Assembly (NCBI GenBank): GCA_016705235.1
Contig: JADIYP010000006.1
Location: forward strand, 558,001 to 622,000
From: Candidatus Leptovillus affinis
GTDB taxonomy: Bacteria; Chloroflexota; Anaerolineae; Promineifilales; Promineifilaceae
Reading direction: 5' to 3'
Length of the DNA stretch: 64,000 nt
The notes under the pieces are model-generated. The model had not been told where the DNA came from. It saw only the letters and a list, made by a program, of their open reading frames with translations, and searched no databases. Below, piece by piece: positions 17,368-24,763 of this stretch. The position numbers were made by a program, and so were the translations under genes. Position 1 is the stretch's first letter. Each line of letters starts with the position of its first letter.

Positions 17368-19008
17368 TTAACCGGCGTCGGCAGTTTCGGCCAGGTAATC
17401 GGTGTAGCCGCCGATAAATTCAGTGAGACGGCCGTTACGCAGCTCCACCACCCGGTCCACCACTTTGTCTAAAAAGTAGCGGTCGTGGGAAATCACCAGC
17501 ACCGTCCCCACAAACTCCTCCAACGTCTCCTCCAGCACCTCAATCGAATGAATATCCAGGTTGTTTGTCGGCTCGTCGAGGATGAGCAAATTGGGCTTTT
17601 CCAGCACCAGGCGGGCCAATTGCAGGCGGCTGCGCTCGCCGCCGCTCAGTTTGCCGATAGGCTGCTGCATCTGATCGTAGGTGTAAAGAAAGCGGTGGAG
17701 GAAGGCTACGGCCGTTTCCCGGCTCACCGGCGCGGTCAGGCGGATGGCATCTATCAGGGTCTGATCATAATCCAGCGTCTCATGCTCTTGGGCATAGTAG
17801 CCAATTTTGCTGCTGGGACCAATTTTGATTTGGCCGCCGCTGATCGCTTCCGGGTCGAGTAATTGTTTGAGCAGCACCGATTTGCCCGCGCCGTTGGGGC
17901 CAACCAGCCCCACGCGCTCGCCATGCCAGAGCGTCAGATTGAGACCGGAGAAGAGGGTACGGCCGTTTGCAAACGTCTTTCTCACCTTTTCCAGCTCGAT
18001 CACCTTGTTGCTGCCGCGCCAGCCAGCCATCTCCAACGTCATGCGCCGCGCTTCGCTTACTTTTTCCACCTTGTCCATGCGATCCAGCATTTTTTGCCGG
18101 GCGCGCGCCTGGCGAATGTGCCGCTCGTTCACCACCACAGACGCCCACAACTCAAAACGCTTGATGGCCGCTTCTATCCGGCCAATTTCTTTTTGTTGGG
18201 CCGCATACATCTGCTGCTGGCGCAGGCGGCGCAGCGCGCGTTCGTTGGCATAGGCGGTGTAGTTGCCCGGATAGAGGGTGAGACGGCCGTTCTCCAACTC
18301 GGCAATATGGCTGGTCACCTCATCGAGCAAATACCGATCATGCGAAATAATAACCACACAGCCGGGATAGCTGGCGATCAACCGTTCCAGGCTGCGTTTG
18401 GCCGGTAAATCCAGGTGATTGTCCGGTTCGTCGAGCAAAAGCAGCTGCGGATTTTGCACCACCAGCCGGGCCAGCATCACCAGCTTTTTTTGCCCGCCGC
18501 TCAAAAATTTCGCCGGTGTAGCCCATTGACTCTGATCGAATCCCAGGCGGCTGAGTACGTCCTTGACGCGGCTGGCATATCGCGGGCCATCCTGTAGATC
18601 ATAGTGGGCCAGCGCCTTTTCGTGGGCGGCCAGCACCCTGGCCAGAGCCGCAGGCTGCTCATAAACGGCCGGATCGCCCATTTGCGCTTCCAGATGCGCT
18701 AATGTTTGTTCGATGGCGGCGATGGCGGGCACGGCCGTCATCGCCGCCGACAGCACCGTTTCGCCCTCTGGCATGGCTGGTTCCTGCGCCAATCGCCCCC
18801 AGGTCAACCCGGACAGGCGGAAAATGTTGCCCTCGTCGGGCGACAATTCCTGGGTCACGAGCTTGAGCAGCGTGGATTTGCCCGCGCCGTTCGGCCCAAC
18901 CAGCCCCACCCGCTGCCCGGCCTGAATCTCCCAACTCAGACCAGAAAAAATAACCCGGCCAGCAAAACTGACGCTGACTTTATCGAGATTGACCAGAATT
19001 TCGGCCAT
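17368..19008 (-). CDS. ABC-F family ATP-binding protein (translation factor type)
   Basis: The 546-residue cytosolic protein has two ABC cassettes and no membrane segment. Cassette 1 has GPNGAGKSTLLKL, the signature LSGGQKKLVMLARL and LLLLDEPDNHLD. Cassette 2 has GPNGAGKSVLLKQL, LSGGERSRLQLARL and LLILDEPTNNLD. Between them a basic helical linker (about 250-310, with QQQMYAAQQKEIGRIE) is the P-site interaction region. ABC-F proteins bind the ribosomal E site; some relieve stalling, others protect against antibiotics. The subfamily is not resolved. The start is the ATG behind AGGAGG; upstream in-frame codons read through the leader. A terminator-like hairpin sits in that leader. Confidence 0.93.
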   Translation of the reverse strand: MAEILVNLDKVSVSFAGRVIFSGLSWEIQAGQRVGLVGPNGAGKSTLLKLVTQELSPDEGNIFRLSGLTWGRLAQEPAMPEGETVLSAAMTAVPAIAAIEQTLAHLEAQMGDPAVYEQPAALARVLAAHEKALAHYDLQDGPRYASRVKDVLSRLGFDQSQWATPAKFLSGGQKKLVMLARLVVQNPQLLLLDEPDNHLDLPAKRSLERLIASYPGCVVIISHDRYLLDEVTSHIAELENGRLTLYPGNYTAYANERALRRLRQQQMYAAQQKEIGRIEAAIKRFELWASVVVNERHIRQARARQKMLDRMDKVEKVSEARRMTLEMAGWRGSNKVIELEKVRKTFANGRTLFSGLNLTLWHGERVGLVGPNGAGKSVLLKQLLDPEAISGGQIKIGPSSKIGYYAQEHETLDYDQTLIDAIRLTAPVSRETAVAFLHRFLYTYDQMQQPIGKLSGGERSRLQLARLVLEKPNLLILDEPTNNLDIHSIEVLEETLEEFVGTVLVISHDRYFLDKVVDRVVELRNGRLTEFIGGYTDYLAETADAG

Positions 19009-19072
19009 GCTGTACCTCCTCGCCTCCAGACCAGACAGATTTCGGAAACCTGGCTGGCGGTCTATACAAAAC

Positions 19073-19103
19073 AAAAAAAGCCGAGACGCGTGCGCCTCGG
19101 CTT
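19073..19103 (-). terminator. Leader terminator / possible attenuator before the ABC-F gene
   Basis: On the minus strand AGCCGAG and CTCGGCT form a stem followed directly by T7. It ends about 65 bases before the ABC-F start codon and points in the same direction. No complete upstream gene lies on that strand, so it either ends stray transcription or acts as an attenuator in the ABC-F leader. Antibiotic-inducible ABC-F genes are commonly controlled that way, but no leader peptide or antiterminator was identified. Confidence 0.6.
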
Positions 19104-19104
19104 C

Positions 19105-19312
19105 CTGAAAATCACTTAAATTACTTTACATAAATATCAGGCGATAGGCGCGTTTAACCAGAGCCGCGCCACACCGCAGCCAATAATTTGTGGGCGAACC
19201 ATGCGCCCGGTAAAGCCTCGTTCAAAAAACATGTGTCCAGAATAACCTATTCCGGGGTAACTGGCAACCGTGAAAAGTAAGATGAATTACAATAGATATG
19301 CGGGGCATTGTA
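19105..19312. other. Intergenic stretch, nothing recognised
   Basis: Between the ABC-F leader hairpin and the promoter of the small precursor-like gene I see no open frame with a ribosome site, no repeat shared with the rest of the window and no RNA gene. It should contain the ABC-F promoter on the minus strand, but I could not fix its boxes. Confidence 0.5.
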
Positions 19313-19341
19313 TTGACAAACGGCCGTTCCGTGGGCATACT
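19313..19341 (+). promoter_or_regulatory. Promoter of the RiPP-precursor-like gene
   Basis: TTGACA and CATACT are spaced by 17 bases. The spacer holds the octamer ACGGCCGT as AACGGCCGTT. The start codon is about 80 bases downstream. The -35 is perfect and the -10 four of six. Confidence 0.5.
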
Positions 19342-19422
19342 GACTTCAATTGCAGGACAAAAATAATTCCCCACCGCAGCGCCAAAGCGCTTCTGGGATT
19401 AACCAAATCAGGAGAGAAAAAC

Positions 19423-19641
19423 ATGTCTGAAACCATCATCAAAGAAATCATTGAACGGGCTATTAAAGATGAAGCCTTCCGCAAACTTTTGTTCAGCAAC
19501 CCGGCAGAAGCTTTGAAAGGTTACGAACTGACCGAGGAAGACCGCAAAGTCCTGGAAAACCTGAACGAAGACAACTTCGACGAATTCGCTGGCGGCCTGG
19601 GCGACCGGACTACAAAAGGAATTTGGGTTGTTGGTTCTTAG
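19423..19641 (+). CDS. Small NHLP-like / RiPP-precursor-like protein
   Basis: The 72-residue protein starts at an ATG behind GGAGAG. Its N-terminal 55 residues are helical and acidic and include FRKLLFSNPAEALKGYELTE, which resembles the short NHLP-clan (Os1348-type) leader-like proteins. After NEDNFDEFAGG comes a 14-residue, different tail, LGDRTTKGIWVVGS, so the layout is leader, GG cleavage site, core. No modification enzyme, peptidase or dedicated exporter lies in the window. A natural-product role is therefore an inference from form only; a small regulatory or stress protein is possible. It has its own promoter and is followed by tiny open frames. Confidence 0.6.
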   Translation: MSETIIKEIIERAIKDEAFRKLLFSNPAEALKGYELTEEDRKVLENLNEDNFDEFAGGLGDRTTKGIWVVGS

Positions 19642-19731
19642 GGCATGTGTATAACCTTGTTATTCTGAGATCTGTTTTCACAAACAGCCATGTTTTTTAT
19701 TAACCGGTCGCAGAAAAGGAGGTACACATTC

Positions 19732-19803
19732 ATGAAGGTATCGGTAAAAGCAAAAGTTTTGATTGTGCAGTTGAATCTTCTCAAAAAGTTGGGGAATTTG
19801 TAG
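19732..19803 (+). CDS. Possible 23-residue peptide with a strong ribosome site
   Basis: An ATG follows AAAAGGAGG at good spacing (the GG ends nine bases upstream). It opens a 23-codon frame, MKVSVKAKVLIVQLNLLKKL plus three residues, ending at a TAG that belongs to the palindromic repeat starting at 19800. It is basic and hydrophobic. If the 48-base repeat is removed, the frame continues for about 25 more codons, so this may be a gene cut short by the repeat. The ribosome site is the best of the region, but the reading remains uncertain. Confidence 0.4.
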   Translation: MKVSVKAKVLIVQLNLLKKLGNL

Positions 19804-19847
19804 GTCGGATTGTTAATCCGACCGTGCGGAATGGCATTCCGCACTAC
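19800..19847. repeat. 48-bp double-hairpin palindromic repeat
   Basis: The element begins GTAG and ends CTAC and contains two perfect hairpins: GTCGGATT/AATCCGAC and GTGCGGAAT/ATTCCGCAC. This form, GTAG-bounded with GTCGGATT and GTGCGGAAT arms, looks like a dispersed palindromic unit. It supplies the stop codon of the 23-residue frame. Confidence 0.7.
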
Positions 19848-19861
19848 GACACCCCGAAATA

Positions 19862-19945
19862 TTGAGAAGATACGTGCAGTTGGTATTAGCGGCTGCCGCC
19901 GTGGTTATTTATCTTCCGAATGGTAGTTGGGTTATTGGCACGTGA
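19862..19945 (+). other. Tiny open frame ending in NGSWVIGT, remnant precursor?
   Basis: From TTG 19862 (or GTG 19874) the frame reads to VQLVLAAAAVVIYLPNGSWV and IGT before TGA. Its last eight residues, NGSWVIGT, resemble the last eight of the precursor-like protein 300 bases upstream, KGIWVVGS, at five identical or near-identical positions, each immediately before a stop codon. No ribosome site or leader is visible. It may be a degenerate second core, or chance. Confidence 0.3.
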
Positions 19946-19983
19946 TTCGTTTTGCGACAACAAGTTATAAGCGTTAAAACAAA

Positions 19984-20008
19984 GGCCCGGTTGAAAAACC
20001 GGGCTTTT
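19984..20008. terminator. Rho-independent terminator
   Basis: GCCCGGTT and AACCGGGC enclose a GAAA loop, followed by T5 on the plus strand; the minus strand also offers a weaker T-rich tail. It lies between the convergent small peptide locus and the cyclase gene and probably serves both. Confidence 0.85.
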
Positions 20009-20022
20009 TGAATGGTACTTCT

Positions 20023-23000
20023 CTATTTGGCCGCCAGTCTGGCCTCGGCCACTTCAATGCAATACGCCCGGTCAACATATCTGGCCCGCTTTTCTGCACT
20101 GGCGATACAATTCTGTAAGTGCGCAATTCGTTTATCTGGTTCAGCCTCGGCCAACGCCAACAAAAGCAGCGGCAGGTAATCGGGGCAACCATCATTGGCA
20201 ACGGCCGTAACCCCTAAGTGCAGCATGTCCAGTGCTTGCGTGGCATTTCCTAATTCCAGTTTCGCTTTGCCAGAAAAATAACAGGCCGCTGGTCGCCACC
20301 AGCCAATTTCCTTGCTTTCAACTAATGCAAAAGCCTGATCACCATAGCGCTGCGCAGCCAAAAAGTCACCTTTTGCCAAAGAAATCTGGCTCAATGCAAT
20401 TAGCAAACGAACTTGCGCTTCTGGATTGAGTTCCGGCCGAAGCGTAATCAAGTCTTGGACGCGCTTCAAGATCATTGAAGCCTCATCCCAGTCCCTCAAG
20501 GCACAATGGTATTCATAAGCCAGCGACAAGGACACTTCAAGTATCCCAAAGTCATCATCCATGAGACTAAAAAGATCACCTGCCTCAGAAAAACACACCT
20601 TTGCTTCGGCAAAATCTCCCAAGTAACAAAGAATCTCGGCTTTATTAACCAAAAAAGCGGCCAAATAATTTCGGCTTACACCACGAACAATTGTAATAGC
20701 CTCCTCAAGGGTTAATAATGCGTCTTTTGGTTGCCCTAATTGCAATTGAACTAGCGCAATATTGCTTAACGAACTGGCAACGTTGGCAGCAGTGCTGAAA
20801 TCACGGGAAAGTTCAAGGCTTTGCTGTGTATACTTCAGAGCTAATTCCAGGTTCTTCTGTAGAAAATATACAAAAGCCATTGATTCCCATATTCTGGCTA
20901 AACGTTCTCTGTTTTCTATCTGATAACAAAGTGTTTCTGCATGGTACAACTGCTCTAACGCCACCTCATAATCACCTGATACAGTAGCCGCTACACCCGA
21001 CCAGCGATACGCAGTAGCTAAATCGACGATAGGAATTTGTTCCGTTAGTTCGCGGATCACCTTGTTTGTAAACTGATGCATTTCGTCATAGCTCCCATGG
21101 CGATACTTCAAATCGGCCATGAGATTGTAGGATTGGGCCTGGCGCAACGGGTCTTGGTGGGCTTCGGACAGGGTGATGGCCTGGGCGACATCTTGCATGG
21201 CGGTGTTAAAGTCGCCGAGGAAGCGCAGGCATTCGCCACGGGCGAGGTAGAGGGAAACGGCCGTTTCCCACCTCTCCTCCTTCCCCAACGCCAGCAAATG
21301 GGCCTCTGCCAGATTGTAAAGCTCCACCGCTTCCTGATTGGAGAAGATGTCGCGGGCGTCGTTGGCGGCGGCCAGGGCGTAGTGCAGCCCTTCCTGGTGG
21401 ATACCGGCGCGGTTGTAGTGGTAGGCCAGCAAGGTGTAATACGGCCGTAAATTATCCGCAAACCGCACAACCAACCAATCAGCCATGGCCTGGTGCAGCG
21501 ATTGCCGCCGGGCAAACGAGAGGCTTTCATAGGCCACTTCATGCGTCAGAGCATGTTGAAAAAGATAAATCCATTCCGGATCGGCCGTGACCAATTGGGT
21601 CATTTCTTCGTTGGCAAGTTGATGAAGCAGATCGGCCATCTGCGCGCGCGGCACGCCGCTGACGATGGTTTCCAGCGGTTCCAAGGCAAACTCGCGCCCA
21701 ATCACCGAGGCCACCTGCAGCAGGTCGCGGCTGGAAGGCGGCAGACGGTCCAATCGGGCCAACAGCAGCCCGTGGATGGTGTCTGGGATTTGTAATTGGG
21801 CCAGTTTTTCTTCGTCGATAATGAGACGGCCGTTCCGCTTCAGCACCCCGGCGCTCATCATCACGTTTACAGATTCTTCCAGAAACAGCGGGCTGACCGG
21901 GCTGTCACGGCCGTCACGATCACGCAGGCCCAAATGCTGCTCCACCGCATCCGGCAGCCCCTCCACGCCCACCAGTTCGCGCAGCAAGCGGCGAGCCATC
22001 GAGGTAGACAAATCGGCCAGGATGATGGGGATGCACGACGGCCGTTCCAAAGTCGCCAGATGCAAATCTTCCAATAAGCGGAAAGTCACCGCCACAAACA
22101 TGGCGTGTCCTTCCAAAGATTGCGTCAGGTCATCCAGCAAGGCCCGGCTGGATTGGTCCGCCCAATGCGCGTCTTCCAACACGATGAGCAGCGGCTGCTC
22201 CTTAGCCGCAGCCTGGAAACAACGGCGCGTAAGGGCAAAAAAACGGGTTTGGCGCACTTCGGCCGTCAGCGCTTCCATGCCTGGCGACACGGCAAAAGGC
22301 AAGCCCAACACTTCGCCCCACAAGCTAACATCGTCGCCACAATCGGGAACCAGCGCCTCCGTGCGGCGAGCCACCACATCAGCCTGGCTCTGGGCGTCCA
22401 TGCTGGGCCGCAGGCCAAAAAAATCGCGCCAGATGTTCACCCAAGGGCCGTAAGGCGTGTCGGTGATGTGCTGCTGGCACACGCCCACCACGCCCGTGCC
22501 CCCGGCCGTCAGCCAGTAGCGAATGCCCTCGGCCAACAGGCGCGTTTTGCCCACGCCCACAGCACCCAGGATGGCCGCCACGCCGCCCACGTTGCGCAAG
22601 GCGGCGTCCATGCCGCCCAACAAAAGGTCTAGCTCGGTATCTCGGCCGATTAACGGCCGTTCCCAATGCCCAAAATACACCTGCAGCTGGGTTGTAGACG
22701 GCCGTTCGCCCAACGGTCGATAGGGGGTAATCTGCTCCTGCTTGCCCTTGAATGCCTGCATCGGCAGCACGTCAAACTCGATCACATCGCGCACGCGGGC
22801 GGCGGTGGAAGGATTGGTCAACGCTTCATTCGGCGCGCACGCCTGCGCCAATCGCGCCGACATATTCACCACATCGCCTACCACGGTGTATTCCCGCCGC
22901 GCCGTCGATCCGACTGGCCCGGAAAACACCTTGCCGGCAGCCAAGCCAATGCGCTGGGTGACAATGTAAGGCGGCTGCTCGCGCAGCAGGGCCAAGGCGC

Positions 23001-24054
23001 AGCGAATGGCCTGATCTGGCGCATCCGGCGCTACCGGCGCGCCAAAAATGATGTGCAGTTGGTTGCCCTTATCGCCGGTGAGGATGCGATTGATGCGCGC
23101 ATTGCCGCTGCCAAAGCGGCGCACAATGCGCCTGGCCCACTGGTAATAGGCTTGCAACTGTCCGGCCATTTCGGCCGTTTCGATGTCGGAACTGGCATCG
23201 GGGTCGTTGGCGTATTCAAACTGCACAAACATGCTGGTCACCGGCCGGTGTTCGGCCAGTTCGTTGGTGTTGCCATAGGCCAGGCGTTCTGTCAGGGCAG
23301 AGGGAATAAACGCGGTGGTGGTTTCGCGAAAGCGGCTAAATTGTTCGCCGGTGTAGGAGTTCCAATCGAGCAGCGGGGCGGCATTGGGCATGGGGATACG
23401 GCCGTCTAACACACAAAACGCCTCATCGGGGCAAAACTCAGGCCGGTCGGCCAGGGCCAGTAGTTCCCGGCTGGCCACCACCTGGCCAGATTGGGCGATT
23501 TTTTCAGCGGCGGCGGCCTCGTCTACGGCCGTGCCTGTCAGCACAAATTCCAGGCTTTCGGTCGGGTCGCCAACAATCATTTCCTGGCAACGGCCGTAAG
23601 CCGCGCCAATTTTTATGGTCAAAGGGAACACCGGGTTTTTGCCCGGCGGGCGATTGGTGACGGCGCGGCCAAAACTGGCGCGCATGAGCTGCTGCATCAT
23701 CTGGGCGCAGGCCAACGCCCGCTGGGCAACGTCTCGACCGGTCGTTTCCCCTTCTACAGGGAAATACACCGACATGGCGTCGCCATAAAAATGGCTGATC
23801 GCACCGCCCGATTCGTGGATCACGTCGATCATGGCGGTGAAGGTAGTGAAGAGGACGCGGTTCAATTCTTCCGCGCCGCGCGGGCCATCAGACGCCAATT
23901 CTTCAGACATCGCGGTGAAACCCGAAATGTCTGAAAACAACGTGGCCGCAAACAACGAATGCGGCTGTCCGGGAGCAGGCAGGCCATCATGCAAAATTTG
24001 TTTGGCCAGCGTCACGGGGATGTACGCGGCGATTCGTTGAGCTAGACTGCGCAT
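20023..24054 (-). CDS. Tandem class III adenylate cyclase - ATPase - TPR protein (sAC-like)
   Basis: The 1343-residue protein contains cyclase homology domain 1 (about 30-200), domain 2 (about 265-415), a P-loop NTPase (Walker A GAVGVGKTRLLAEG near 497, Walker B LLIVLEDAHWADQ), and a long C-terminal TPR region (about 900-1330). Domain 1 has both metal-binding Asp (FSDISGF, Asp42; FYGDAMS, Asp92) but lacks the substrate-binding Asp/Asn/Arg set. Domain 2 has VVGDVVNMSARL for that role but FVQF in place of the first metal site. Together they can form one catalytic centre, as in mammalian soluble adenylyl cyclase. It likely makes cAMP in response to an intracellular signal. It stands alone with its own terminator. 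Confidence 0.9.
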   Translation of the reverse strand: MRSLAQRIAAYIPVTLAKQILHDGLPAPGQPHSLFAATLFSDISGFTAMSEELASDGPRGAEELNRVLFTTFTAMIDVIHESGGAISHFYGDAMSVYFPVEGETTGRDVAQRALACAQMMQQLMRASFGRAVTNRPPGKNPVFPLTIKIGAAYGRCQEMIVGDPTESLEFVLTGTAVDEAAAAEKIAQSGQVVASRELLALADRPEFCPDEAFCVLDGRIPMPNAAPLLDWNSYTGEQFSRFRETTTAFIPSALTERLAYGNTNELAEHRPVTSMFVQFEYANDPDASSDIETAEMAGQLQAYYQWARRIVRRFGSGNARINRILTGDKGNQLHIIFGAPVAPDAPDQAIRCALALLREQPPYIVTQRIGLAAGKVFSGPVGSTARREYTVVGDVVNMSARLAQACAPNEALTNPSTAARVRDVIEFDVLPMQAFKGKQEQITPYRPLGERPSTTQLQVYFGHWERPLIGRDTELDLLLGGMDAALRNVGGVAAILGAVGVGKTRLLAEGIRYWLTAGGTGVVGVCQQHITDTPYGPWVNIWRDFFGLRPSMDAQSQADVVARRTEALVPDCGDDVSLWGEVLGLPFAVSPGMEALTAEVRQTRFFALTRRCFQAAAKEQPLLIVLEDAHWADQSSRALLDDLTQSLEGHAMFVAVTFRLLEDLHLATLERPSCIPIILADLSTSMARRLLRELVGVEGLPDAVEQHLGLRDRDGRDSPVSPLFLEESVNVMMSAGVLKRNGRLIIDEEKLAQLQIPDTIHGLLLARLDRLPPSSRDLLQVASVIGREFALEPLETIVSGVPRAQMADLLHQLANEEMTQLVTADPEWIYLFQHALTHEVAYESLSFARRQSLHQAMADWLVVRFADNLRPYYTLLAYHYNRAGIHQEGLHYALAAANDARDIFSNQEAVELYNLAEAHLLALGKEERWETAVSLYLARGECLRFLGDFNTAMQDVAQAITLSEAHQDPLRQAQSYNLMADLKYRHGSYDEMHQFTNKVIRELTEQIPIVDLATAYRWSGVAATVSGDYEVALEQLYHAETLCYQIENRERLARIWESMAFVYFLQKNLELALKYTQQSLELSRDFSTAANVASSLSNIALVQLQLGQPKDALLTLEEAITIVRGVSRNYLAAFLVNKAEILCYLGDFAEAKVCFSEAGDLFSLMDDDFGILEVSLSLAYEYHCALRDWDEASMILKRVQDLITLRPELNPEAQVRLLIALSQISLAKGDFLAAQRYGDQAFALVESKEIGWWRPAACYFSGKAKLELGNATQALDMLHLGVTAVANDGCPDYLPLLLLALAEAEPDKRIAHLQNCIASAEKRARYVDRAYCIEVAEARLAAK

Positions 24055-24094
24055 GGAATTAATTTAAGAACGTGATGAAGCTGGGAAACGGCCG

Positions 24095-24631
24095 TTAGCC
24101 ATCATAGTCCGCATCGTACGCACGAAAATAAAGCGTATTTATCGTTTCGATGAGCCGTTGAGCTTCTGATTGGGTGAGACTAGTACCCAGATACACTTTT
24201 TGGCTGCCATAATCAAACGTCGGGCAGTGATGTTTATCGCTGATATAAAACGGCCGTACATGCGTCATATCAAACGCTTCTGTTGACCCCCAAATTGATA
24301 CAGGCCGCCGAATAATCAACCGCTCTTTGTTGATGAAAATAATCTCACGCTCGGCGGCGAAATATTGCCAGCGACGCCCCAATACGCGCCCCACAAAATA
24401 CCAGATCACCAACCACAACACGATGATTGCCGCCAAAACAAAGGCGAACCTGGCTCCGGGCATAATAACATCGCGGATGAGAAAGATAATCATCCAAACG
24501 GTCATTACCAGCCACAGGACCAGAGAGGCGGAAAAAATGAGCAGCAGCAGCCAATTTCTTTTGGCTGGCATGACTATTTTTAGCCATTCTGGTTTATCCT
24601 CGAAGGTAATTCGACCAATATCTTGAATCAT
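24095..24631 (-). CDS. Hypothetical membrane protein with C-terminal PH-like region
   Basis: The protein has 178 residues, two membrane helices at about 25-90, and a C-terminal soluble part with alternating strands (REIIFINKERLIIRRPVSIW, YGSQKVYLGTSL) and a final helix (SEAQRLIETINTLYF). The layout is that of small bacterial proteins with two helices and a PH-like domain. No catalytic motif is seen and I do not recognise a family. It is upstream of, and in the same direction as, the cyclase gene, with a gap of about 40 bases, so cotranscription is possible. Confidence 0.65.
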   Translation of the reverse strand: MIQDIGRITFEDKPEWLKIVMPAKRNWLLLLIFSASLVLWLVMTVWMIIFLIRDVIMPGARFAFVLAAIIVLWLVIWYFVGRVLGRRWQYFAAEREIIFINKERLIIRRPVSIWGSTEAFDMTHVRPFYISDKHHCPTFDYGSQKVYLGTSLTQSEAQRLIETINTLYFRAYDADYDG

Positions 24632-24711
24632 AAACGTCTCGTTATCAGGTTCGTCGGTGTCCTATTCTAACGCAGCCCTCGGAATTATTCATCTTCCGCG
24701 CCGAGGGCATA

Positions 24712-24743
24712 AAAAAAGGGCGCACGGCCGTGCGCCCTTTTTT
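24712..24743. terminator. Bidirectional terminator containing the ACGGCCGT octamer
   Basis: A perfect palindromic stem AAAAAAGGGCGCACGG with its complement ends in T7 on both strands. The central eight bases are the genome-wide octamer ACGGCCGT. It follows the DNRLRE protein gene, which ends about 20 bases away. Confidence 0.92.
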
Positions 24744-24763
24744 CATACATAACCACAGGTAAG

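Noticed and set aside
19270..19422. 51-codon N-terminal extension of the small NHLP-like protein
   Set aside because: It would overlap the promoter at 19313-19341; the ATG at 19423 has a ribosome site and starts the leader-like sequence.
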